Of a stretch of 64,000 nucleotides of DNA, positions 1-7,083 are shown piece after piece. The stretch spans positions 3,286,001 to 3,350,000 of the forward strand of contig NZ_CP084560.1 in NCBI RefSeq assembly GCF_021789175.1, given 5' to 3'. The notes under the pieces were generated by a model. The model worked only from the letters and a program-made list of their open reading frames with translations, ran no database searches and was not told where the DNA came from. The stretch comes from Arthrobacter sp. FW306-2-2C-D06B. GTDB lineage: Bacteria; Actinomycetota; Actinomycetes; Actinomycetales; Micrococcaceae. Position 1 is the stretch's first letter. Each line of letters starts with the position of its first letter. A program made the position numbers and the translations under genes.

Positions 1-625
1 ATTCGCCCCAGCCGAGTTCGGCGTAGCATTCGTCCGACGCCACGACTGCGCCGATCTCGCGCGCCTGGGCCACTATCTGCCTGAGGGACTCGACGTCACG
101 GACGCTGCCCGTGGGGTTGCCCGGCGAATTGATCCAGATGAGCCGGACCCTGGAGCGGGTGGCCGAGTCCAGTTCGTCCAGGCTGTCCGCGGCGATAGCA
201 GTTGCCCCGGCGAGCATGGCACCGATGTCGTAGGTCGGGTAAGCCACAGTGGGGCGGACCACGACGTCGCCGGCGCTGAGTCCCAGCAGGAACGGCAACC
301 AGGCCACTAGTTCCTTCGAGCCGACCGTCGGCATGACATCCCTCGGATCGATTCCCGGGACCCCGCGACGGGTGGCGAACCAGTTCGATACGGCCTCACG
401 AAGAGCTTCCGTGCCGTGGACCGTTGGGTAACCGTGGGCGTCCGCTGCCCCCGCGAGCGCCTCACGGATCAGCTGCGGCGTAGGATCCACAGGGGTGCCA
501 ATAGAGAGGTTGACTGCCCCGCCCGAGTGCTCCGAAGCCTTGGCCACGTACGGCGCCATAGCTTCCCACGGGTAGTCAGGCAGGTTGAGGCCGAAAGCGG
601 GGGCCGCAGAAATCAAAGGAAGCAA
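1..625 (-). CDS. dapC: Succinyldiaminopimelate aminotransferase, cut by the window edge
   Basis: PLP-dependent class I/II aminotransferase that makes N-succinyl-LL-diaminopimelate in lysine and peptidoglycan precursor synthesis. About 208 codons of an expected 370 or so are visible. The N-terminus reads AFGLNLPDYPWEAMAPY, and further on come a VNLSIGTPVDPTP segment, the INSPGNPTG cofactor-fold motif, and ASDECYAELGWGE at the edge. The PLP lysine lies outside the window. The gene follows fdxA on the same strand with a few bases between them, the usual actinobacterial order. The start is a TTG, either at 625 (preceded by AAGAACGG) or at 616; neither has a strong ribosome site, so the exact start is uncertain. 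Confidence 0.85.
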   Translation of the reverse strand, partial: MLPLISAAPAFGLNLPDYPWEAMAPYVAKASEHSGGAVNLSIGTPVDPTPQLIREALAGAADAHGYPTVHGTEALREAVSNWFATRRGVPGIDPRDVMPTVGSKELVAWLPFLLGLSAGDVVVRPTVAYPTYDIGAMLAGATAIAADSLDELDSATRSRVRLIWINSPGNPTGSVRDVESLRQIVAQAREIGAVVASDECYAELGWGE

Positions 626-631
626 CCGTTC

Positions 632-958
632 TTAGTGGTCTTGGTTCTGTGGAGGCAGCGCGGCGATGAACGGGTGGTCCTTGCCGGTGTTGCCGATCTT
701 GGCAGCTCCGCCCGGGGAACCAAGGTCGTCGAAGAACTCGACGTTGGCCTTGTAGTAGTCGGCCCATTCCTCCGGGGTGTCGTCCTCGTAGTAGATCGCT
801 TCCACCGGGCACACGGGTTCGCAGGCACCGCAGTCCACGCACTCATCCGGGTGGATATAGAGGGAACGTTCGCCTTCGTAGATGCAGTCAACAGGGCATT
901 CTTCAATACATGCCTTGTCCTTGACGTCCACACACGGCTGCGCGATTACGTAGGTCAC
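632..958 (-). CDS. fdxA: Seven-iron ferredoxin FdxA
   Basis: A 108-residue cytoplasmic electron carrier with one 3Fe-4S and one 4Fe-4S cluster. Cys9, 17, 21 and 25 lie in CVDVKDKACIEECPVDC, and Cys40, 43, 46 and 50 form CVDCGACEPVCP, the standard C-x2-C-x2-C-x3-CP motif. The C-terminal extension matches the usual actinobacterial FdxA length. I chose the GTG at 958 (protein start MTYVIAQPCV, the family consensus) because GGAGAGG lies just upstream. A longer reading from 1027 adds 23 residues absent from the family. A possible -10 element (TAATAG, minus strand, about 1040-1045) would give a 5' leader of roughly 70 bases. It precedes dapC and is probably cotranscribed with it. Confidence 0.93.
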   Translation of the reverse strand: MTYVIAQPCVDVKDKACIEECPVDCIYEGERSLYIHPDECVDCGACEPVCPVEAIYYEDDTPEEWADYYKANVEFFDDLGSPGGAAKIGNTGKDHPFIAALPPQNQDH

Positions 959-1094
959 GTCCCTTGCCTCTCCACAGTTGTCCCGGACAATTTCCGGGTA
1001 GTACCACCGGCCCTGTGGCCGGTACATCGAATTCTGAGCCTATTATCCACCAGCCGGAACTCAGCAACCTAGCCGGGCGTCTTACTATGAACTG

Positions 1095-1337
1095 GTGAAC
1101 CTGCCCCGGCCCCAGGATTTCCTGCTTCATACCGTATCCGGAACACGGGTAGTTGTCCGATACCGCCTGGACAACGGCCTCACCGATGCCCTCGGCTACC
1201 TGCTCTCCGTCACCGAGGGTGCGTGCACCATCCGTACCCGACAGTCCGACGTCGAGATCCCGCTGGCCCTTGTAGTGGCGGCAAAGGAGGTCCCCCCTCC
1301 GCCGCCGCGCCGTGGTGCTCGCATATCGCGGGAGTAG
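1095..1337 (+). CDS. Small SH3-like domain protein resembling the N-terminus of Rv0428c-type acetyltransferases
   Basis: An 80-residue protein divergent from fdxA. The body (TVSGTRVVVRYRL, then DALGYLLS, then CTIRTRQSDVEIPLALVVA) resembles, from memory, the small beta-barrel domain that begins actinobacterial GNAT proteins related to Rv0428c. Here it stands alone and ends with KEVPPPPPRRGA, so it is either a stand-alone version or a truncated gene. No GNAT remnant is visible downstream, where palindromic repeats begin within 30 bases. The GTG start has no ribosome site, but TACTAT at 1083-1088 is spaced like a -10 box for a leaderless transcript starting at the GTG. Function unknown. Confidence 0.6.
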   Translation: MNLPRPQDFLLHTVSGTRVVVRYRLDNGLTDALGYLLSVTEGACTIRTRQSDVEIPLALVVAAKEVPPPPPRRGARISRE

Positions 1338-1363
1338 ACCCGCGCTCACCGGCGGCCCCCACA

Positions 1364-1528
1364 GGACATGCCCCCTGCTCACTCGAACCACTGGACATAA
1401 TGCCAATATGCCCATTCCTGGCTTTCAGGGCAGAGCATGTCCCTAGGCAGCGCAGGCCCTTGAGAGGGACATGTCCGTTCCTGAGGAGCAGCGATGGGCA
1501 TGTCCCTTTTGAGCGATGGACATGCCCC
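1364..1528. repeat. Cluster of GGACATGTCC-like palindromes, left side
   Basis: A non-coding stretch with repeated variants of a 10-bp palindrome: GGACATGCCCC at 1364-1374, GGACATAATGCC at 1393-1404, GAGCATGTCCC near 1433, a perfect GGACATGTCC at 1467-1476, GGGCATGTCCC at 1496-1506 and GGACATGCCCC at 1518-1528. Similar variants reappear on the other side of the DUF559 gene at 2464-2565. The spacing is irregular, so this is not a CRISPR array. It looks like a dispersed palindromic intergenic repeat family. Confidence 0.7.
1389..1421 (+). repeat. Left arm of an imperfect 33/34-bp inverted repeat
   Basis: This segment begins CACTGGACATAATGCC and continues to CATTCCTGG. The reverse complement of 2507-2540 begins CACTGGACATAATGGC and ends CATTCCTTGG. 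About 30 of 33 positions agree, with one inserted base. The two arms bracket a 1.15-kb segment holding only the DUF559 gene and palindrome clusters. Confidence 0.75.
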
Positions 1529-1562
1529 TCCTGGCACGGGTGAAAGTTGGCCTACGCCGAGC

Positions 1563-2372
1563 TCACGCGGCTCGGTCGAGAGACCTCAGAGTGTCCCGGA
1601 CCATCGCCACAAATTCCCGAGGCCTGTTCTTCACCATGGAATAGCTCACAACCAAGGTGGGGACACCCAACCTGGTGGTGACATTCCACCGACGGCGGTC
1701 CTCTTCGAAACTCGGCTTGTCCATGTGGAATCCTGCTCCGTCGGTTTCAATCCCAAGTCTTCCGTCCACCATCAGGTCCAGATGCCCCATGCCCGGTATG
1801 TTCACTTGTGACTCAACGTGGAAGCCTGCTTCGCGCAGGAGGTACCGGGCGATGCACTCAATGATCGACTGTGACTGGGGGACGATCCGCGCCACGAGCC
1901 TCCGCTCCCGTGCATCGTTCCGCCCACCAAGCCTCATCCTGATGGCCGTGAGCGGTAGCCTGCCAAGGGCCACGGCAGATTCAGCGATGACCAAGCCATC
2001 CAGATCCGGCAGGCAACGCAGGGCCTGAATGACTGAATCCATCAAGGTGGGCGGGGCCGCGGATCTGTGGCAGATAAAACCCTCGTACTTTCGGCTGTGA
2101 GGGACCGCTACGTGGGGAAATTGCGGGGCGTCCATCACCCACAAACCGGACAGCTCGGCCGCGGAGATGCAGGCCGGTTCCGCAGGAAGGGAACGAATGG
2201 ACACCAAAACGGGATCGGCACCCGGCACCGCATAGACCCCTCTGGCCACGCGGAGAATCCGCCCGCTCGCCAACGCCGACTTCAACTGGAAATGCGACAC
2301 CCCGGCTGCAGCGAGATGCTTGGCCCGCGCCACGCCGTCGTACGCTGAAATGACGTCAATGATGTTCACCAT
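1563..2372 (-). CDS. AbiEi-type winged-helix plus DUF559 (Vsr-like) endonuclease-domain protein
   Basis: A 269-residue protein. The N-terminal third (DVISAYDGVARAKHLAAAG, then SGRILRVARGVYAVPG) is the helix-turn-helix domain of AbiEi-type type IV antitoxins. The C-terminal part (GHLDLMVDGRLGIETDG, then FEEDRRRWNVTTRLGVPTL) is a DUF559 domain, a PD-(D/E)xK/Vsr-like nuclease fold; the Asp and Glu of the presumed metal site are present. This architecture is common and often multicopy in actinobacteria, usually without a partner toxin; none is seen here. I chose the ATG at 2372, preceded by GGAAGG at good spacing. The frame stays open to 2510 but would then run into the palindromic repeats. Role unknown; mobility or defence is inference only. 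Confidence 0.8.
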   Translation of the reverse strand: MVNIIDVISAYDGVARAKHLAAAGVSHFQLKSALASGRILRVARGVYAVPGADPVLVSIRSLPAEPACISAAELSGLWVMDAPQFPHVAVPHSRKYEGFICHRSAAPPTLMDSVIQALRCLPDLDGLVIAESAVALGRLPLTAIRMRLGGRNDARERRLVARIVPQSQSIIECIARYLLREAGFHVESQVNIPGMGHLDLMVDGRLGIETDGAGFHMDKPSFEEDRRRWNVTTRLGVPTLVVSYSMVKNRPREFVAMVRDTLRSLDRAA

Positions 2373-2463
2373 ACGCCCCATCCTTCCGGCGGAAGCGGGA
2401 AGTGCGGAAGCCGCAACATTCACTATGTGGAAAACATCCAGTCCACTTTTGCGGTCGAACACC

Positions 2464-2565
2464 GGACATGCGCCCTCATCACCGCAGGGCATGCGCCACG
2501 TGGGGACCAAGGAATGCGCATGTTGCCATTATGTCCAGTGCTGCGGGCCAGGGCGGGGCATGTCC
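2464..2565. repeat. Cluster of GGACATGTCC-like palindromes, right side
   Basis: Variants GGACATGCGCC (2464-2474), GGGCATGCGCC (2487-2497), a GCGCATGTTGCC form near 2517, the reversed CATTATGTCC near 2528 and GGGGCATGTCC (2555-2565). They fill most of the gap between the DUF559 gene and the MFS gene, mirroring the cluster at 1364-1528. Confidence 0.7.
2507..2540 (-). repeat. Right arm of an imperfect 33/34-bp inverted repeat
   Basis: Read on the minus strand this segment begins CACTGGACATAATGGC and matches 1389-1421 at about 30 of 33 positions. No duplicated target site was recognised outside the arms. Confidence 0.75.
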
Positions 2566-2573
2566 AGGGAGGG

Positions 2574-3872
2574 TCAGGCGCCATGCACCTCGTCCGGCAG
2601 CCTGCGCATTCCCCACAGCGGAGAGAACACAACAGGCGCAACAAAAACAATGCTTCCGCCCAAGCCGATCCAGAGTGTCGGGACGAGGCCAAAGTTCTCG
2701 GCCAGGAGACCCGAGGCAAGGGCTGCGATCGGCATGACTCCCCACACCACGAAGCGAATGGACGCATTCATGCGCCCCAGGAGCCGGGGAGGACACACCC
2801 GCTGCCTCATGCTCAACTGCATGATGTTGTACACCAGGACTCCGAAAGCGAACCCGAATTCGGAGACGATGAGCATCACGAGGGACATCCATCGTTCCGG
2901 GGCGAGCACGCACAGTGGAACCAGGAGAAGGAACGCCGAACTGATCATCGACGCCACGGGAATAACGGTCCCCTCGCCGATCCAGGCCGCGAACCTGGGC
3001 GCGGCAAGCGCCCCGATCAGTCCACCGACCGCACCGACCGCCATGATGAGACCCATGCCCTCCGGACCGAGTTCCAGCTCACGAAGGACCAACACCGGCA
3101 TCAAGGTGAACGCGATCGTGGTGAAGAAGTTGACGCCGCCCGTGCAGGCCACAATCCTGCTGATCAACGGATGCCTGACCACAAAAACCAGGCCTTCCTT
3201 GATTTCGCTTGCCAGCGGCCGCCGATCCTTCGTGGGCACGGGCCGTTCCGCATCGCGTGTCCTGAGCAGGAAAATGGCCGACAGCAGATACCCGATCGCC
3301 TCCCCGACGAAAAGCACCGGGGCCGACACAACAGTGAGCAGCCCACCGCCCGCGGCAGGACCCCCGATCCGCGCGATCTGGGAGGTGGCTTCCAGCTTGG
3401 AGTTGGCCTGCGGCACTTTCGGCGCATCCACGAGAACAGGCACGTAGCTCTGATAGGAAACGTCGAAGAAGACCGTTGCGGCCCCGACGACGGCGGACAC
3501 GGCGTACAGGTGCCAGATCTGCAGGATGCCGGACCACCACAGGATTGGTACGGTTGCCATCGCCGCGGTCCGGACCAGGTCCGCCACAATCATGGTGCGG
3601 CGCTTGAGCCAGCGGTCAACCCACGCTCCCGCCGGCAAACCGATCAGCAGGAAGGCAGCAAGGCCCGCGGCATTGAGTGCCCCGACTTCGAACTCGCTGG
3701 CGCCCAGCAAAGTCACCGCGAGGACGGGAAACGCCAATTGCCCAAGTTGCGCCCCGAGCTGGCTGACGGCCTGGCCCGACCAGAAGGTGATGAAGTTCCG
3801 GTCCCGCCAAAGCGATACAGGATGCTGGGCTGCGTCAGTTCGCAGAGCATTGTCAGTGGTCCCGGCATTCAC
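2574..3872 (-). CDS. MFS efflux transporter, EntS-like
   Basis: Integral membrane exporter of the MFS_3/EntS-like group, about 432 residues with roughly twelve hydrophobic segments. The N-terminus SLWRDRNFITFWSGQAVSQL and the loop GAWVDRWLKRRTMIVADLVR are typical. The substrate cannot be read from the sequence; drug or siderophore export is known for relatives. I chose the GTG at 3872 because AAGGAA lies nine bases upstream and because the family begins near PVSLWRDRNF. A longer ATG start at 3911 would put the divergent palindrome inside the gene. The winged-helix regulator gene diverges from it and is the likely repressor. Confidence 0.85.
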   Translation of the reverse strand: MNAGTTDNALRTDAAQHPVSLWRDRNFITFWSGQAVSQLGAQLGQLAFPVLAVTLLGASEFEVGALNAAGLAAFLLIGLPAGAWVDRWLKRRTMIVADLVRTAAMATVPILWWSGILQIWHLYAVSAVVGAATVFFDVSYQSYVPVLVDAPKVPQANSKLEATSQIARIGGPAAGGGLLTVVSAPVLFVGEAIGYLLSAIFLLRTRDAERPVPTKDRRPLASEIKEGLVFVVRHPLISRIVACTGGVNFFTTIAFTLMPVLVLRELELGPEGMGLIMAVGAVGGLIGALAAPRFAAWIGEGTVIPVASMISSAFLLLVPLCVLAPERWMSLVMLIVSEFGFAFGVLVYNIMQLSMRQRVCPPRLLGRMNASIRFVVWGVMPIAALASGLLAENFGLVPTLWIGLGGSIVFVAPVVFSPLWGMRRLPDEVHGA

Positions 3873-3890
3873 CCGCCCAGTTTCCTTCAG

Positions 3891-3910
3891 TGATTGGTAT
3901 ATGTCAATCA
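3891..3910. promoter_or_regulatory. Palindromic operator between the MFS gene and its regulator
   Basis: TGATTGGTATATGTCAATCA is a 20-bp dyad with perfect 6-bp outer arms (TGATTG/CAATCA). It sits between the two divergent genes, close to the regulator's likely start at 3936. It is the natural candidate binding site for that regulator. Confidence 0.6.
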
Positions 3911-3935
3911 CTAACGGATGGCTACACTGGCCACC

Positions 3936-4442
3936 ATGACGGAAAACGAGCGGGAGGACAGTGACCTGGTGGCCAAGGGACGCGCCTTGAGCTCACCCCT
4001 GCGCCTGAGGATTCTCCGGCTCTGCCTGCACCACGCGCGCACCAACAAAGAGATTGCCGGGCTGTTGGGCATCAACCCGGCGTCGAGCCTGCACCATGTC
4101 CGGACCCTGGTGCGCACCGGCTTTCTTGTGCCGCAGGAAGGCCGGAAGGGAAAGAGGGGCGCCAAAGAGGTGCCATACATCGCCACACGCACCTCGTGGA
4201 GCACTCCCGTCGACGATATTTCCCCGGTCCTGATCGAAACATTCGTCCAGGAAACCCGCGGGCTCGCACCGGAGGACATCGACGTCTGGCGGCTCGGTGT
4301 GAAGTTCAACGCTGCACGGCAACAGGAAATGATGGGCAAACTGCGGGCGGTCGTCGAGGAATACATGCGCCTTCCGGCAGACGACGACGGCGAGGCCACC
4401 TCGCTCTTGATCGCCCACCACCGGGACCCGAGCGCAGACTAG
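3936..4442 (+). CDS. ArsR-like winged-helix transcriptional regulator
   Basis: A 168-residue DNA-binding regulator. An N-terminal winged helix spans about residues 12-75, with SSPLRLRILRL, then TNKEIAGLLGINPASSLHHV as recognition helix region and a basic wing (GRKGKRGAKEVPY). The C-terminal half has no recognised effector motif and no obvious metal-binding cysteines. It diverges from the MFS exporter gene and probably represses it through the shared palindrome. Two in-frame ATGs exist, 3918 and 3936. I prefer 3936 because TACACT at 3923-3928 is placed like a -10 box for a leaderless mRNA and the first ATG lacks a ribosome site. Confidence 0.82.
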   Translation: MTENEREDSDLVAKGRALSSPLRLRILRLCLHHARTNKEIAGLLGINPASSLHHVRTLVRTGFLVPQEGRKGKRGAKEVPYIATRTSWSTPVDDISPVLIETFVQETRGLAPEDIDVWRLGVKFNAARQQEMMGKLRAVVEEYMRLPADDDGEATSLLIAHHRDPSAD

Positions 4443-4823
4443 CTAGCCGCGCGGTCGACGCCCGTAGCGCCGGCACCACAAGAGCATCACGAAGGTAATG
4501 CCCGCACTCCCGTAGACCCAGACATTGCCGGGCACATCCGCGACGATCAGCTGCTTGCCCGTTCCGCCCGTAGAGAGCAGGCCTATGGCGGCGTAACAAA
4601 CAATGCCTGCTACCGCCGTCGGGATCACAGACCGCGACCACGCGCCCAGCAGAAGCTGGAGCGATGCGAGTAGGAGCAATGCCGCTGCGGTGCCCCAATA
4701 GATGTCGACGCCGGCAACGAGGAGCGCCTGCCGGTGCAGTGCGGTGCCCGCGAGGGCAGCAAAAAGAGCCACCGGAACAGCCGCGGCAATGCCGCGTGCC
4801 GTTCCGGTGGCTCCCTTATTCAA
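4443..4823 (-). CDS. Small four-helix membrane protein (possibly DUF6113)
   Basis: A 126-residue protein with about four hydrophobic segments (VPVALFAALAG, TAAALLLLASLQLLLGAW, VAGIVCYAAIG, AGITFVMLLW) and an Arg-rich tail. It resembles, from memory, an actinobacterial family catalogued as DUF6113; no function is known. It begins 35 bases after typA. The only upstream start in frame is the TTG at 4823, and a strong typA-type terminator (4761-4813) occupies the first twenty codons or so, covering part of the first membrane segment. The true start and promoter are therefore uncertain. Confidence 0.65.
   Translation of the reverse strand: MNKGATGTARGIAAAVPVALFAALAGTALHRQALLVAGVDIYWGTAAALLLLASLQLLLGAWSRSVIPTAVAGIVCYAAIGLLSTGGTGKQLIVADVPGNVWVYGSAGITFVMLLWCRRYGRRPRG
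4761..4813 (-). terminator. Intrinsic terminator of typA, inside the next ORF
   Basis: On the minus strand GAGCCACCGGAAC (4813-4801) pairs perfectly with GTTCCGGTGGCTC (4778-4766). An inner GCGGC/GCCGC stem closes the loop, and the hairpin is followed directly by five T residues (4765-4761). This is a textbook Rho-independent terminator about 45 bases past the typA stop codon, overlapping the start of the small membrane protein ORF. Confidence 0.85.
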
Positions 4824-4858
4824 TGCGTCAGTCCGTTCAGTACGCAGTCAGCGCAGGA

Positions 4859-6787
4859 TCAGACCTTGGCGCGGGCGCGGGTGGCCTTGGCGCGCTCGTT
4901 GGCGTCCAGGATCACCTTGCGGATGCGGATGGACTCCGGGGTCACCTCAACGCACTCGTCTTCGCGGGCGAATTCGAGGGACTCTTCGAGGGTGAGGTCG
5001 CGCGGCGGCGTCAGGTTCTCGAAGGTATCGGAGGAAGCGGCACGCATGTTGGTGAGCTTCTTCTCCTTCGTGATGTTGACGTCCATGTCGTCAGCGCGCG
5101 AGTTCTCGCCGACGATCATGCCTTCGTAGACCTCGGACGTGGGCTTCACGAAGAAGGAGCCACGTTCCTGCAGGTTGATCATGGCGAAGGGGGTGACGAC
5201 GCCGGCGCGGTCGGCAACCATCGAACCGTTGGTGCGGTATTCGATGGGGCCGGCCCACGGCTCGTAGCCTTCGGAGATCGAGGAAGCGATGCCGGCGCCA
5301 CGGGTGTCCGTCAGGAACTTGGTGCGGAAGCCGATGAGGCCACGTGCCGGAACGATGAATTCCATGCGGCACCAGCCCGTACCGTGGTTGGCCATGTTGG
5401 TCATGCGGCCCTTGCGGGCGGCCATGAGCTGGGTGACCGCACCGAGGTACTCTTCGGGCACGTCGATGGTCATGTGTTCCATCGGCTCGTGGATCTTGCC
5501 GTCGATGGTGCGGGTGACAACCTGCGGCTTGCCGACAGTCAGCTCGAAGCCTTCGCGTCGCATCTGCTCCACGAGGATAGCCAGCGCAAGCTCGCCACGG
5601 CCTTGGACTTCCCAAGCATCCGGACGCTCGGTGGGCAGAACCTTGATGGAGACGTTACCGATCAGTTCCTTGTCCAGGCGATCCTTCACCTGGCGGGCCG
5701 TGACCTTGGCGCCCTTGACCTTGCCGGCCAGCGGGGAGGTGTTGATACCGATGGTCATGGAGATCGCGGGGTCATCCACCGTGATGAGGGGCAGCGGCTG
5801 CGGGTTCTCGGCGTCGGTCAGGGTCTCACCAATGGTGATTTCCTCGATGCCGGCAACAGCCACGATCTCGCCCGGGCCGGCCGAGTCGGTCGGAACGCGG
5901 TCGAGGGCCTTGGTGGCAAGGAGCTCGGTGATCTTGACGTTCTTCAGTTCGCCGTTGGCGCGCGCCCAAGCGACGGTCTGGCCCTTGCGGAGGGTGCCGT
6001 TGTAGATGCGCAGGAGGGCGAGGCGGCCGAGGAACGGGGAAGCATCCAGGTTGGTGACGTGCGCCTGCAGGACACCGTTCGGGTTGTAGGTCGGGGCCGG
6101 AATGTGCTCGATGATCGCCTTGAAGAGTGGTTCGAGATCTTCGTTGTCAGGGGCCGAGCCGTCAGCCGGCTGCTCAAGGGAGGCGCGGCCGACCTTGGCT
6201 GCGGCGTAGACCACGGGTACTTCGAGGATCTTGTCGAGGTCCAGGTCCGGAACTTCGTCCGCGAGGTCGGAGGCCAGGCCGAGGAGCAGGTCCATGGACT
6301 CGTGGACAACCTCTTCGATGCGGGCGTCGGGGCGGTCGGTCTTGTTGACCAGCAGGATGACGGGCAGGTGGGCGGCAAGGGCCTTGCGGAGCACAAAGCG
6401 GGTCTGCGGCAGCGGACCTTCGGAAGCGTCAACCAGGAGGACCACGCCGTCAACCATGGACAAGCCGCGCTCCACCTCGCCACCGAAGTCGGCGTGGCCG
6501 GGGGTGTCGATCACGTTGATGGTGATGGTCTCGCCATTGGACGACGGGCCGTTGTAGGCAACCGTGGTGTTCTTGGCGAGGATGGTGATGCCTTTTTCGC
6601 GCTCCAGGTCACCGGAGTCCATGACGCGGTCTTCCAGGTGGTTGTGCTCGGCGAAGGAGTTGGTCTGCTTGAGCATGGCGTCGACCAGGGTGGTCTTGCC
6701 GTGGTCAACGTGGGCCACAATCGCGACGTTGCGCAGATCACTGCGCGATGCAGTGGCCGCGGCGGTGTTGGTGGTGGTTTCAGACAT
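4859..6787 (-). CDS. typA: Ribosome-associated GTPase TypA/BipA
   Basis: Translational GTPase of 642 residues, the expected family length. It binds the ribosome in the EF-G region and aids assembly and stress adaptation. G1 is AHVDHGKTT (about residues 25-33), G3 [15 protein letters not shown]4 NKTDRPDAR. The C-terminal signature [19 protein letters not shown] is specific to TypA. The N-terminal [19 protein letters not shown] precedes the G domain. The gene is monocistronic by appearance, with its own intrinsic terminator at 4761-4813. Confidence 0.96.
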   Translation of the reverse strand: MSETTTNTAAATASRSDLRNVAIVAHVDHGKTTLVDAMLKQTNSFAEHNHLEDRVMDSGDLEREKGITILAKNTTVAYNGPSSNGETITINVIDTPGHADFGGEVERGLSMVDGVVLLVDASEGPLPQTRFVLRKALAAHLPVILLVNKTDRPDARIEEVVHESMDLLLGLASDLADEVPDLDLDKILEVPVVYAAAKVGRASLEQPADGSAPDNEDLEPLFKAIIEHIPAPTYNPNGVLQAHVTNLDASPFLGRLALLRIYNGTLRKGQTVAWARANGELKNVKITELLATKALDRVPTDSAGPGEIVAVAGIEEITIGETLTDAENPQPLPLITVDDPAISMTIGINTSPLAGKVKGAKVTARQVKDRLDKELIGNVSIKVLPTERPDAWEVQGRGELALAILVEQMRREGFELTVGKPQVVTRTIDGKIHEPMEHMTIDVPEEYLGAVTQLMAARKGRMTNMANHGTGWCRMEFIVPARGLIGFRTKFLTDTRGAGIASSISEGYEPWAGPIEYRTNGSMVADRAGVVTPFAMINLQERGSFFVKPTSEVYEGMIVGENSRADDMDVNITKEKKLTNMRAASSDTFENLTPPRDLTLEESLEFAREDECVEVTPESIRIRKVILDANERAKATRARAKV

Positions 6788-6996
6788 GCGTAATGGCTCG
6801 ATTCAGTGGTGAAGTCAGCTGTTGTATCGCGACATTTCCAACCGGAACGCACGACGGATTAGCCCCTTTGACACAGGGCACCTTCCTAGAGTCTAAGCGC
6901 TGTGGTATTTATTGGCCTAAAAATCACCCTCCAGGCCGCCGAATTGTGCTCTTCATCACAATGGGCAGTGAGCTCCGAGACGCGCCGGAAACAGCA
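6788..6996. other. Non-coding stretch upstream of typA
   Basis: No convincing gene is present between the typA start and the terminator of the peptide-transporter operon. The typA promoter must lie here. The sequence becomes relatively AT-rich around 6900-6925, but no unambiguous -35/-10 pair could be assigned. Confidence 0.4.
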
Positions 6997-7041
6997 AAAG
7001 AGCCGGGACCACTTCCCCCCACGGAAGTGGTACCGGCTCTT
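6997..7041 (-). terminator. Intrinsic terminator of the first peptide-transporter operon
   Basis: On the minus strand AAGAGCCGGTACCACTTCC pairs with GGAAGTGGTCCCGGCTCTT around a short CGTGGGG-type loop and is followed by a short T tract (CTCTTTT). It lies about 40 bases past the end of the fused ATPase gene. Confidence 0.85.
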
Positions 7042-7083
7042 CTACCCGCCAAACTGGCGCTCAGCAGACGGGCGTCAAGCCCG

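Noticed and set aside
1563..2372. Type IV toxin-antitoxin system
   Set aside because: Only the AbiEi-like helix-turn-helix is present, fused to DUF559; no AbiEii nucleotidyltransferase toxin is encoded next to it.
4664..6793. 709-codon plus-strand open frame opposite typA
   Set aside because: It is the antisense of the well-supported typA gene, a common artefact of high-GC codon usage; no family match or ribosome site.
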